In this document: positions 16,700-25,638 of the stretch, piece after piece
Layout: each line of letters begins with the position of its first letter
How positions within the stretch are numbered: position 1 is the stretch's first letter
From: an uncultured Prevotellaceae bacterium
GTDB lineage: Bacteria; Bacteroidota; Bacteroidia; Bacteroidales; Bacteroidaceae
NCBI GenBank assembly: GCA_946622085.1
Contig: CAMOPD010000004.1
Coordinates: 1-33,163, forward strand
Length of the DNA: 33,163 bases
Reading direction: 5' to 3'
Program-made: the position numbers and the translations under genes
Notes under the pieces: generated by a model
Told to the model about the DNA's origin: nothing
Database searches by the model: none
What the model saw: only the letters and a program-made list of their open reading frames with translations

Positions 16700-19600
16700 A
16701 TGAGGAAATCTTTTCTAAAGACATGCGGGAGCCAGGCTCTCTGCCGATGGGCATGGATGCTGCTCTTCATGATTCCACTTTCTGCCATGGCGCAGGATGT
16801 GAAGATTACAGGTACGGTTACGGACGCGACGACGGGCGACGAGGTCATCGGAGCTACCGTGAAGGTGCAAGGAGCGGCCGGTGGAACCATCACCGACATC
16901 TCTGGTAACTATCAGATTACGGCCCGCGTGGGGCGCAATCTGGAATTTTCGTATGTGGGCTACAAGACCCAGGTGGTGAAAGTCACCAAGGGCGGCGTCA
17001 TCAACGTCAAGCTGGCTGAAGATGCCCAGCTGATGGACGAAGTGGTGGTGGTGGGCTACGGCGTGATGAAGCGCAGCGACCTCACCGGCTCGGTGTCGTC
17101 GATCAACGAAGAGCAAATCAAGCAGGGCGTCAACACGTCGGTGGAGCAGGCCATGCAGGGCCGCATCGCCGGTGTGCAGGTGACCCAGAACTCGGGTGCC
17201 CCTGGTGGCGGCATCTCGGTGCAGATTCGTGGTATCAACTCACTCAACGGCGGTAATGAGCCGCTCTACGTCATCGACGGCATTGCCATGTCGGGACAGA
17301 CGAGCAGCAACAACTCCGTGCTGAGCACCATCAACCCCTCGGACATCACCTCGATAGAGGTGCTCAAGGATGCCTCGGCAACGGCCATCTACGGTTCGCG
17401 AGCCTCCAACGGCGTGGTGCTCATCACCACCAAGCACGGCCAGGAAGGCAAGCCCAAAATCACCTACGAGGGCTATGCCGGATGGCAGATGCTTCCCAAG
17501 CAGCTCAACGTGATGAACCTGCACGAGTATGCCGAATACTACAACACACGTGCCAAGATCTTCGGATGGGGAACGCAGCAGCAGTATCTCAACCAAGACC
17601 TGCTCACCGACGGTACCAACTGGCAGGACGAGCTCTTCCGCACGGCCTTCATGCACAACCACCAGCTCAACGTGAACGGCGGAACGCAGAACATGCACTA
17701 CTCCATCTCGGGAGGCTATCTCGACCAGGACGGTATTGCCGTGGGCTCTTCGTTCAAGCGCGCCACGTTCCGCAGCAACTTCGACACGGAAATCAACAAG
17801 TGGCTGAGCATCAATGCCAACATCTCGTATTCGTCGACCGACCAGAACACGTCGTTCGATGAGTTCAGCGTCATCTACAATGCCCTGACGGGTCTGCCCG
17901 ACATGGCAGCTCACAATCCCGACGGCAGCTACGACTTCGGAGGCAACCTGGAGTACAACTACAACTCCAACCCGCTCTTCGAGGCCGAGATGAAGGACAA
18001 CAGCCGCGACAACCAGTCGCTCGACTACAACTTTGCGGCCAACATTAAGCCCTTCAAGGGGCTCAACATCCGCATTGAATACGGCGGAAACCGTGGATGG
18101 GGACGTTCCTACTATTTCGTGCCCGAGTATGAGACGGCGTCGCGAAAGATTGAGTCGCAGCTCACTCACGGCAACAGCACCAACAAATATAACTCCTTCA
18201 AGCAATATGCCACCTACGAGGTGGAACCCTGGAAGGGACACCGATTCTCCATCATGGCCGGCCATGAGTCGCAGGATGGCGAGTGGTATCAGGGCACCAT
18301 GGGGCGCAAGGGCTACATCTCGAGCGCCATCAAGAGCATTGCCGTGGGCGACGCTGCCACAGCAACCAACGGCGAGCAGGGTGCCGACTGGGCCATTGAG
18401 TCGTACTTCGGTCGTCTGAACTACAATCTGCTGGAGCGCTATCTCTTCACCGCCACCATGCGCTACGACGGTTCTTCGCAGTTTGCCAAGGGCCACAGAT
18501 GGGGCGCTTTCCCCTCGGCAGCCTTTGCATGGCGCATCAGCCAGGAGCCCTTCATGAAGAACCTCTCGTGGCTGAGCAACGCCAAGTTGCGACTGGGATG
18601 GGGACACGTGGGTAACCAGAACGCAGGAGGCTACTCCTACGGAGTGAGAATGAAGAACGTGACCACCGCCACCGGAACAGCCTATATCCCGGCCAACTAT
18701 GCCAACCCGCTGCTCACCTGGGAGTCTACCAAGGCCTGGAACGTGGGTCTCGACCTCTCGCTCTTCAACAACCGCATAGAACTCATCGTCGATGCTTATC
18801 TGAAGAATATCGACGACCTGCTCCTGCAGGCCATCCTGCCCAACTACCTGAAGTCTGACAACGGTATGTCGCCCGCTTGGGAAAACACCGGTTCGATGCA
18901 GAACAAGGGTATCGAGTTTACGCTGAACACCGTGAATGTGGCCTCCAAGAACTTCCAGTGGAGAACGGGCATCACGCTCTCGTTCAACCGCAACAAGCTC
19001 AAGAGCCTGAACTCTGATTCGGGCGCCCTCTTCGGCAAGGTGAGCGATGACGTGCTCACCAAGACCGACATCGGCGGTGCCGTAGGTCGATTCTTCGGCT
19101 ACAACGTCATCGGCATGTTCACCTGCGAGGACGACTTCTATCAGAAGAACAAGCTCGGCGAGTTTGTGCTCGATGAGAACGGAGCACGCGTGCCCGTGGC
19201 CCGTCCCGTGGTGGATGGCACCACCGACCTGCAGCCCATTTCGCCCGACCGCATCTGGGTGGGCGACTACATCTTCGAGGACGTCAACAAGGACGGCATG
19301 ATCACCGAGGCCGACCGTAAGTATATCGGCAATCCCAACCCGAAGTTCACCTTTGGTTTCAACAACGTCATCACGTGGAAAGACTTCGAGCTCTCGTTCT
19401 TCTTCAACGGCTCCGTGGGCAACGATGCCTACAACTACATACGCCAGGCATTCACCAATCCGGGAAGCTGGGGCAACCGCATGAAGGACGTATTCAACTA
19501 TGCCCGTCTGGGACTCCACGATGAGGAGGGCTCGACCACCGACATCAGCAATGTCTACGTGACCAACGCCAGCACGGCCCTCGTGCAGCGCGTCAACCAG

Positions 19601-19894
19601 TATGATGCCAACAAGAACAACCGTCCGAGCAGCCGCTTCATTGAAAACGCTTCCTATCTCCGTCTGAAGACCCTCTCGCTGGCATGGAATGTGCCCAGCG
19701 TATGGATCAAGCATGCAGGACTCGAATGGGTGCAGCTCTATGTGAATGCCCAGAATCTCTTCACCATTACCAATTACAAGGGATACGATCCTGAGCTCGG
19801 TGCCATCGGCCAGGAAGTCATCCGCCAGGGCATCGACAACTACCGCTATCCTTCTCAGCGCATCTTTAATGTGGGTCTGAAAGTGACATTCTAA
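16700..19894 (+). CDS. SusC/RagA-like TonB-linked outer membrane receptor
   Basis: CarboxypepD_reg-like N-terminus (ITGTVTDATTGDEVIGATVKVQG), plug signature DEVVVVGYGVMKRSDLTGSVSS, NPSDITSIEVLKDASATAIYGSRASNGVVLITTK, and a C-terminal barrel ending ...FNVGLKVTF. Confidence 0.98.
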   Translation: MRKSFLKTCGSQALCRWAWMLLFMIPLSAMAQDVKITGTVTDATTGDEVIGATVKVQGAAGGTITDISGNYQITARVGRNLEFSYVGYKTQVVKVTKGGVINVKLAEDAQLMDEVVVVGYGVMKRSDLTGSVSSINEEQIKQGVNTSVEQAMQGRIAGVQVTQNSGAPGGGISVQIRGINSLNGGNEPLYVIDGIAMSGQTSSNNSVLSTINPSDITSIEVLKDASATAIYGSRASNGVVLITTKHGQEGKPKITYEGYAGWQMLPKQLNVMNLHEYAEYYNTRAKIFGWGTQQQYLNQDLLTDGTNWQDELFRTAFMHNHQLNVNGGTQNMHYSISGGYLDQDGIAVGSSFKRATFRSNFDTEINKWLSINANISYSSTDQNTSFDEFSVIYNALTGLPDMAAHNPDGSYDFGGNLEYNYNSNPLFEAEMKDNSRDNQSLDYNFAANIKPFKGLNIRIEYGGNRGWGRSYYFVPEYETASRKIESQLTHGNSTNKYNSFKQYATYEVEPWKGHRFSIMAGHESQDGEWYQGTMGRKGYISSAIKSIAVGDAATATNGEQGADWAIESYFGRLNYNLLERYLFTATMRYDGSSQFAKGHRWGAFPSAAFAWRISQEPFMKNLSWLSNAKLRLGWGHVGNQNAGGYSYGVRMKNVTTATGTAYIPANYANPLLTWESTKAWNVGLDLSLFNNRIELIVDAYLKNIDDLLLQAILPNYLKSDNGMSPAWENTGSMQNKGIEFTLNTVNVASKNFQWRTGITLSFNRNKLKSLNSDSGALFGKVSDDVLTKTDIGGAVGRFFGYNVIGMFTCEDDFYQKNKLGEFVLDENGARVPVARPVVDGTTDLQPISPDRIWVGDYIFEDVNKDGMITEADRKYIGNPNPKFTFGFNNVITWKDFELSFFFNGSVGNDAYNYIRQAFTNPGSWGNRMKDVFNYARLGLHDEEGSTTDISNVYVTNASTALVQRVNQYDANKNNRPSSRFIENASYLRLKTLSLAWNVPSVWIKHAGLEWVQLYVNAQNLFTITNYKGYDPELGAIGQEVIRQGIDNYRYPSQRIFNVGLKVTF

Positions 19895-19909
19895 ATATAA
19901 TAATGTGAT

Positions 19910-21778
19910 ATGAAAAAGAATAGAATCAATATAATTGCAGCTGCTGCATGCGCTGCCCTCACTTTGCTGATGAGCAGTTGCAGCGATGACTATTTGGAGC
20001 GCCTGCCTCTGAATGAATACACCGAGGAAACCTTCTATGGCGCCGAAGATATCGACGAGAGTGCCATGCTCAGGATGCTGGACCCGCTCTACAACAATGC
20101 ATGGTTCGACTACAACCAGCGAGCCATCATCGGCATCGGCTCCTTCCGTGCCAACGACGGCTGGAGCCCATACCTCAACGGCGAGTTCGCACGCTTCCAG
20201 ATCACCGGCCTCACCACTGAGCTTTCGCAGGCCTGGAGTGCCTTCTACAATGTGGTGACCACCGCCAACTCCATCATCAAGAGTGTGGAGACCAATGCCA
20301 AGGAAGGCGCCAACGCCGACATCATGAACCAAATCAACGGCGAAGCCCGGCTCATGCGTGGCCTGGCCTATTTCTATCTGCTCCGTGGCTGGGGCGAAGT
20401 CATCCTCTACGAAGACAACGATGAGGCTGCCAAGCATCCCACGCTGAAGCTCAACACCGAGGAGAGCGTGCTCAAATTCGTCGTTCGCGACTTCGAGAAC
20501 GCCGCCGAGCTGCTGCCCGAGAAGGCCACTATGGCCAACCATCCTTCGCGCTACGTGGCCAAGGCCTATCTGGCCAAGGCGCTGCTGGCACAGAGCGGTT
20601 GGAACAAGCCCACCCGCGACCAGGCCACACTCGACCGCGTGGTGGCCCTTTGCAACGAAGTCATCAATTGTGGCCAGTACCAGCTGCTGAATGATTATGA
20701 GGACTTGTTCAAAGTGGAGAACAATGCCTGCTATGCCGACAACAACAAGGAGACGCTGCTGGCACTACGCTGGGCCGACCCCCTGTCGGGTAAGTGGGGC
20801 GAAGTGAACACGCTGATCTCCGACCTGGCTTGGTCGGATGTCTGCGACGTTGGCGTATGGGGAGGTTCGCTCCACGCTTCGGTCGACATGATTGAAATCT
20901 ACAACCAGGAGCCGAAGGATTCGTTCCGTCTGCGTGCCACTTTCTTCACTCCCGGACGCAACTACGACTACATTCTGAAGGACAAGGGCGGCTACACCTA
21001 CGATAAGAACTGGATTCAGGTGAAGAAAGGCGTCATTGGCGACAAGGCCGATTGCAACGGCAAGCTGGCTCAGCAGGCCGACCCGTTCAACACCTACATG
21101 CTGCGCTATGCCGACGTGTTCCTCACCAAGGCCGAGGCTCTGCTGGGCAACAACGAGTCTACCAGCAATGCCGAAGCCCTCAGCGCATTCAATGCCACCC
21201 GCATCCGCGCCAAGCTCGACCCCGTGCAGTCGTTCACCTTCGAAGACCTCATTCGCGAGCGCCGCAAAGAGTTCTGCATGGAGTATGTCAACTGGTTCGA
21301 CATGGTCACTTGGTATCGCTGGAAGCCCCAGTACATGCTGAAGTTCTTCAACGACAGGCAGTATCGCGGATTCATGCTCAACAGCGGTGACGTCATCCTC
21401 AACGACGATAAGACCCTGAGCTATCGCGTGGTTCCACCCGGCGACGGCACGTGGTATCATGCCACGTCGTGGGATTCCGACGGCAACATTGCCACTTCCT
21501 ACTGGAATGATGCCGAGCGCTACAACGACGGACGCGTGGTGCGCCGCCAGAACGGCATTGGCGTGAGCGACGACAACCCCATCGTCGAGGTGGGTGGAGT
21601 GCCCCAGGACAAGGCCCACGGCTATACCTTCGACCTGTGGAAGGATGCGCTCAACACGACGGGCGTGCTGCCCATCAAGCTCACCGAGGAGAACATCTTC
21701 ATGCCCTATCCCGAGAGCGACGTGCTGCAGAATCCCAACTTCAACATGCCTGCCGTGGAATATGACTTCGGTGAGTAA
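19910..21778 (+). CDS. SusD/RagB-like surface nutrient-binding lipoprotein
   Basis: Lipobox MSSCSDDYLERLP, GEARLMRGLAYFYLLRGWGEV, and LIRERRKEFCMEYVNWFDMVTW are SusD hallmarks. It directly follows SusC. Confidence 0.97.
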   Translation: MKKNRINIIAAAACAALTLLMSSCSDDYLERLPLNEYTEETFYGAEDIDESAMLRMLDPLYNNAWFDYNQRAIIGIGSFRANDGWSPYLNGEFARFQITGLTTELSQAWSAFYNVVTTANSIIKSVETNAKEGANADIMNQINGEARLMRGLAYFYLLRGWGEVILYEDNDEAAKHPTLKLNTEESVLKFVVRDFENAAELLPEKATMANHPSRYVAKAYLAKALLAQSGWNKPTRDQATLDRVVALCNEVINCGQYQLLNDYEDLFKVENNACYADNNKETLLALRWADPLSGKWGEVNTLISDLAWSDVCDVGVWGGSLHASVDMIEIYNQEPKDSFRLRATFFTPGRNYDYILKDKGGYTYDKNWIQVKKGVIGDKADCNGKLAQQADPFNTYMLRYADVFLTKAEALLGNNESTSNAEALSAFNATRIRAKLDPVQSFTFEDLIRERRKEFCMEYVNWFDMVTWYRWKPQYMLKFFNDRQYRGFMLNSGDVILNDDKTLSYRVVPPGDGTWYHATSWDSDGNIATSYWNDAERYNDGRVVRRQNGIGVSDDNPIVEVGGVPQDKAHGYTFDLWKDALNTTGVLPIKLTEENIFMPYPESDVLQNPNFNMPAVEYDFGE

Positions 21779-21816
21779 TCTGACAATAACACAACAGTTC
21801 TTAAAGAGTAACGAAA

Positions 21817-23478
21817 ATGAAACACAATAAGTTCAATACCAAGATGAGCCTGCTCATGATGGCTCTGCTGGCAATATTCCAGTTGGTTGTCACTTCCTGT
21901 AAGGATGACGACGATTCGGGTGGCGGCATTCCGAAGATTACCTCCGTCACCAACACCGACCCCGAGAATCAGATAGAATACACCAAGGCCGGAACAGGCT
22001 CGCTGCTCGCCGTGCGGGGCGAGAATCTGAACCACACGTTGAAAGTGTATATCAACGATCAGGAAGTGTGGTTCAACCCCACGATGAACACCGATCACAG
22101 CATCATCGTGCAAATCCCCTCAGAGGGCAGCGGCTTTGAGCTCACTGCCTTCAACAGCAGCCTGAAGGACGAAATCCGGGTGGAGACCAGTCATGGCACC
22201 GCCACCTATGCCTTCAAGGTGACCGCACCCTATCCCTCGGTTTCGCGTGTGGCAGCTCGCTATCCGCGCTCTGCCGGCGATGTGGTCACGGTGACGGGTC
22301 TCAACCTGGTCGACATTGAGCGCGTCTACGTCACCGACCTCAGCGTCGATGAAATCTATGCCGCCGGAACCGAGGAGGTGGGAGGCAACAAGGTCGACGT
22401 GACCAGCTATGAAATCACCAAGAAAGACCATCAGCCCAGCACCAACAATGCCTACGTCACCAATTCCGAGATGACATTCGTCATCCCCCAGATGCCCTAT
22501 TCTGAGGGAACACTCGTCATCCAGTGTGCTTCGGGCAACGTCTACTATCCCTTCACCCTCTTCCTGCCGGCTCCCACCATCACGGGTGTGAACACCGACA
22601 TGCCTGTCTTTGGCGAGAAACTCGTCATCTACGGTTCCGACTTCATACAGGTAGACGAGGTGAAGATTGGCGACAAGGTGATCAATCCCGAAGACATCAC
22701 CATCGGCGATGCCGAGGATGAGATGGAAATCATCTTCAAGGACTACATGAAACCCACCGAGGGCAGCGACCCCGTGCTCTCCATCACCACGGGTGGTGGC
22801 AACGTCAAGGCCCGCTTCTACGACTACTCCACGTTGCTCACCAGCTTCGACGATGACCGCGCCATCAACAACGGCTGGAGCCCCGATGCAACCTACGAGA
22901 CAGCCGACGGACTCAATCCTCCCTACACCAGCGACGGAAAATATGGTCGCATCAGCGTAGCATCTGAGGGCCAGCAGTGGTGGGGAACCATGATCTACTA
23001 CCGCAAGGACTGGGGCGAGAACAAGTTCACCCTGCCCAGCTTCGACGTCATTCCTGCCGACGCAACGGCCGATGAAGTGTATCTTGCTGCCGAAGTGTTC
23101 AACAACGGGTCAGACTACAACGTGTTCGATGCCGACGGCTTTGCCATCGCCAGCGGCTACATACGCTACATGGTGCAGCCCCACGACGGCTCAGAGAACA
23201 TCTACGAGCAGATGACCGGATGGGAAGAATATCCCACCAAGGCCATCTTCGACGGGCTCATCCTGGCCGACGTCGACGGCAAGGCTCCCGTGGGCGAGTG
23301 GTATCGCCACGTGCTCCCGCTCAGCAAGTTCGCATGCTATGCCGGCAAGAGCTATGCCGACATCGTCAATACCGGTCTCAGCCAGTTCCGCCTGCAGTCC
23401 ATCAATCAGGGCACGGCCAAGACCCACGTTGACGTCTGCTTCGACAATATCCGCATTTTCTATAAGAAGAAAAACTAA
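21817..23478 (+). CDS. IPT/TIG-domain surface glycan-binding lipoprotein (SGBP-B-like, probable xyloglucan-binding C-terminal domain)
   Basis: Lipobox VVTSCKDDDD, several IPT/TIG-like repeats (KITSVTNTDPENQIEYTKAGTGSLLAVRGENL; TITGVNTDMPVFGEKLVIYGSDF), and a Trp/Tyr-rich C-terminal domain. Located between SusD and GH5. Confidence 0.88.
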   Translation: MKHNKFNTKMSLLMMALLAIFQLVVTSCKDDDDSGGGIPKITSVTNTDPENQIEYTKAGTGSLLAVRGENLNHTLKVYINDQEVWFNPTMNTDHSIIVQIPSEGSGFELTAFNSSLKDEIRVETSHGTATYAFKVTAPYPSVSRVAARYPRSAGDVVTVTGLNLVDIERVYVTDLSVDEIYAAGTEEVGGNKVDVTSYEITKKDHQPSTNNAYVTNSEMTFVIPQMPYSEGTLVIQCASGNVYYPFTLFLPAPTITGVNTDMPVFGEKLVIYGSDFIQVDEVKIGDKVINPEDITIGDAEDEMEIIFKDYMKPTEGSDPVLSITTGGGNVKARFYDYSTLLTSFDDDRAINNGWSPDATYETADGLNPPYTSDGKYGRISVASEGQQWWGTMIYYRKDWGENKFTLPSFDVIPADATADEVYLAAEVFNNGSDYNVFDADGFAIASGYIRYMVQPHDGSENIYEQMTGWEEYPTKAIFDGLILADVDGKAPVGEWYRHVLPLSKFACYAGKSYADIVNTGLSQFRLQSINQGTAKTHVDVCFDNIRIFYKKKN

Positions 23479-23493
23479 AAACCCCTTAACAAG

Positions 23494-24933
23494 ATGATGA
23501 AAATGAAAAAAATAATGAGTTTTTCGCTCCTGCTGCTCCTGGGCCTCATGGTCTGGAGCTGCAGCGACGACGAGAAGACGGCCAATGGCACTCAGATGCG
23601 GCTCTTCAAGGATGGTGCCGAAATATCCGAACTAAAGTTCTCTCTCGGTGCCAGCAGCCAGATGGTGGGCGTCTTCTCCGATGCCGACTGGGATGCCTCG
23701 CTGAGCGACGAAAGCTGGTGCACCATCTCCAATCATGCCGGATTTGTAGACGGCGACAGCATTCAGTACATCCGCGTTTCGGTGGAGAAGAACACTGGCG
23801 AAGCCCGCTCCGTCACGCTCACCGTCAAGGCTGGCAGCATGCAGCGCACGCTCGTCATCAACCAAAGCGGCATGGGCACTGACCCGGGCGACACCTTCCC
23901 CAGCTCATACGCCACGCTCGAAAACTTCGTTCTGGGCTACAACCTGGGCAACACCCTCGACTCCAACCCCGAGGGCGACTGGTGGGACCCCACCGGCAAG
24001 ACTCCCATCGACTATGAGACGCAATGGGGACAGCCGGAGACCACTCAGGAAATCATCGATGCCATCGTGGCCAAGGGCTTCAACCTTATCCGTGTGCCCG
24101 TCACCTGGCGGCCCCACATGGACGATGAAGGCAACGTGGATGCTGCCTGGATGGCACGTGTGAAGGAAGTGGTAGACATGGTGATGAAGACCGGTGCCTA
24201 CTGCATCATCAACGTGATGCACGACACAGGAGCCTCCGGCTCTGCCTGGCTGCAGGCCAACATGGAGACCTATCCCACCTCCTCGGTGCTCTACAAGAAA
24301 CTCTGGACGCAGATAGCCACCACCTTCCGCGACTATGGCGACCACCTGCTCTATGAGTCGTTCAACGAGATCCTCTACACCAACTCCAACGACGGTTGGA
24401 CGGCACCCGCTGCTGGCAGCGACAGCTACGAGGCCATTCGCCGCCTCCACCAGGACTTCGTTGACGCCGTGCGCGCCACGGGCGGCAACAACGAGTATCG
24501 CAACCTCGTCATCAACCCCTATTCGGCAGGCAACACCGAGACCATCCTCAACGAGATCATCGTGCCCGAAGACCGCCACTCCAACCACCTGATGATGTCA
24601 ATCCACTCCTATGACCCCTACAACTTCTGCAACGACAACGGGGAGTGGAATATCGACTACTTCACCGACGACTGCAAGGCCGAGATCGACGGCGTCTTCC
24701 AGCGCCTCATCAAGCGCTCCAGCGACCTGGGCATACCCGCCTTCTTCGGTGAGTTTGGAGCCATCGACGCCAAGAAAGACATCGACGAGCGCGTGAAGTA
24801 TGCCACCTACGTGGCTCAGAAGTTCCGCGAATACGGCACCACAGGACTCTGGTGGATGGGACTCATCGACCGCCGCACCCTCACGTGGACTGAGGAGCCC
24901 ATCGTGGAGGCCCTCTTCCAGAACATCCGCTAA
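23494..24933 (+). CDS. BACON-domain GH5 endo-beta-glucanase (probable GH5_4-type endo-xyloglucanase)
   Basis: Lipobox WSCSDDEK, BACON-like segment (SDADWDASLSDESWCTISN...LTVKAGSMQRTLVINQSG), then GH5: LGYNLGNTLDSNPEG, ESFNEILYTNS (acid/base Glu), FFGEFGAIDAK (nucleophile Glu). Confidence 0.93.
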   Translation: MMKMKKIMSFSLLLLLGLMVWSCSDDEKTANGTQMRLFKDGAEISELKFSLGASSQMVGVFSDADWDASLSDESWCTISNHAGFVDGDSIQYIRVSVEKNTGEARSVTLTVKAGSMQRTLVINQSGMGTDPGDTFPSSYATLENFVLGYNLGNTLDSNPEGDWWDPTGKTPIDYETQWGQPETTQEIIDAIVAKGFNLIRVPVTWRPHMDDEGNVDAAWMARVKEVVDMVMKTGAYCIINVMHDTGASGSAWLQANMETYPTSSVLYKKLWTQIATTFRDYGDHLLYESFNEILYTNSNDGWTAPAAGSDSYEAIRRLHQDFVDAVRATGGNNEYRNLVINPYSAGNTETILNEIIVPEDRHSNHLMMSIHSYDPYNFCNDNGEWNIDYFTDDCKAEIDGVFQRLIKRSSDLGIPAFFGEFGAIDAKKDIDERVKYATYVAQKFREYGTTGLWWMGLIDRRTLTWTEEPIVEALFQNIR

Positions 24934-24959
24934 GCAGCAACTCCTTCATTCTTTATATT

Positions 24960-25000
24960 ACGCCCGCGCATGATATCCCTGCGCGGGCGTTTTGTGTTTT
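24960..25000 (+). terminator. Rho-independent terminator after the susC-susD-SGBP-GH5 operon
   Basis: acgcccgcgca (24960-24970) / tgcgcgggcgt (24980-24990), a perfect 11-bp stem with 9-nt loop, followed by tttgtgtttt. It begins 27 bp after the GH5 stop. Confidence 0.88.
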
Positions 25001-25097
25001 GTGGTCATCTCTGCCCACGCATCCCCGTCCCCCCACCGCCATATCCACACAATAACCCGAATCAGCCCTCAGAATGGCGGCCATATTCTTGTAATTT

Positions 25098-25220
25098 TTT
25101 TACAAAACGGGAAGGCAGCCGTTCGCCCCCGTTCACTAAGCACGCCACTCACGATGAGTAAATGGCGTGCTTACGAGGCGTGAGTGGCGTGCTTACTCAT
25201 CGTAAATGGCGTTCTTACTC
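25098..25220. repeat. Copy 2 of dispersed 22-bp-unit repeat (family A), inverted relative to copy 1
   Basis: taagcacgccactcacgatgagta / aatggcgtgcttacgaggcgtg / agtggcgtgcttactcatcgta / aatggcgttcttactc: one inverted and three direct ~22-bp units, preceded by ttttacaaaacggg. Confidence 0.85.
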
Positions 25221-25571
25221 CCAAAACTGATTTTCAGCACTTTACGAAGGCGCGCTGCGAAGGCATAAAAGATTGTGAAATTATTTTACAAAACGCAAGC
25301 GCCTCCCCGGAAGGCTTTGCCTGTTTCATGTGCTGACGTGCCGACAGCGCGTCAGCGCCTGCTGAGCGTGCTTCCCCATCAAGACTTCAACCCTGCTGAT
25401 GAACTTCTGTATGAGAACAGGCACGTCCCGTCATGGAGGCATGCAATCCCACTATCGATAAGAACCAACGGTGACACTTGTGCAGACAGACATTGACAGG
25501 AATCAGGCGGGAAGCTTGTCGGACAGTAATATAAAAAATGTTTATTTCTGCGCATTGGTTGTTTTTTTTCT

Positions 25572-25579
25572 TATTTTTG
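25572..25579 (+). promoter_or_regulatory. Candidate -7 element for the HTCS gene
   Basis: TATTTTTG fits TAnnTTTG, about 60 bp upstream of the likely ATG at 25639. Weak TCTG at a -33-like distance. Confidence 0.45.
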
Positions 25580-25638
25580 CATCAATAATCAGAACTTTAC
25601 CATTGACGTTTTTACCACACACAATCAATCATCCGCAT

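Noticed and set aside
17240-20542. 1100-aa minus-strand ORF antisense to susC/susD
   Set aside because: The composition is a codon-bias shadow of the plus-strand gene. The plus strand encodes an unmistakable SusC, and the antisense product shows no recognisable domain.
25300-25560. Degraded gene or pseudogene in the gap before the HTCS
   Set aside because: Only short ORFs with no recognisable protein similarity. Cannot be supported from sequence alone.
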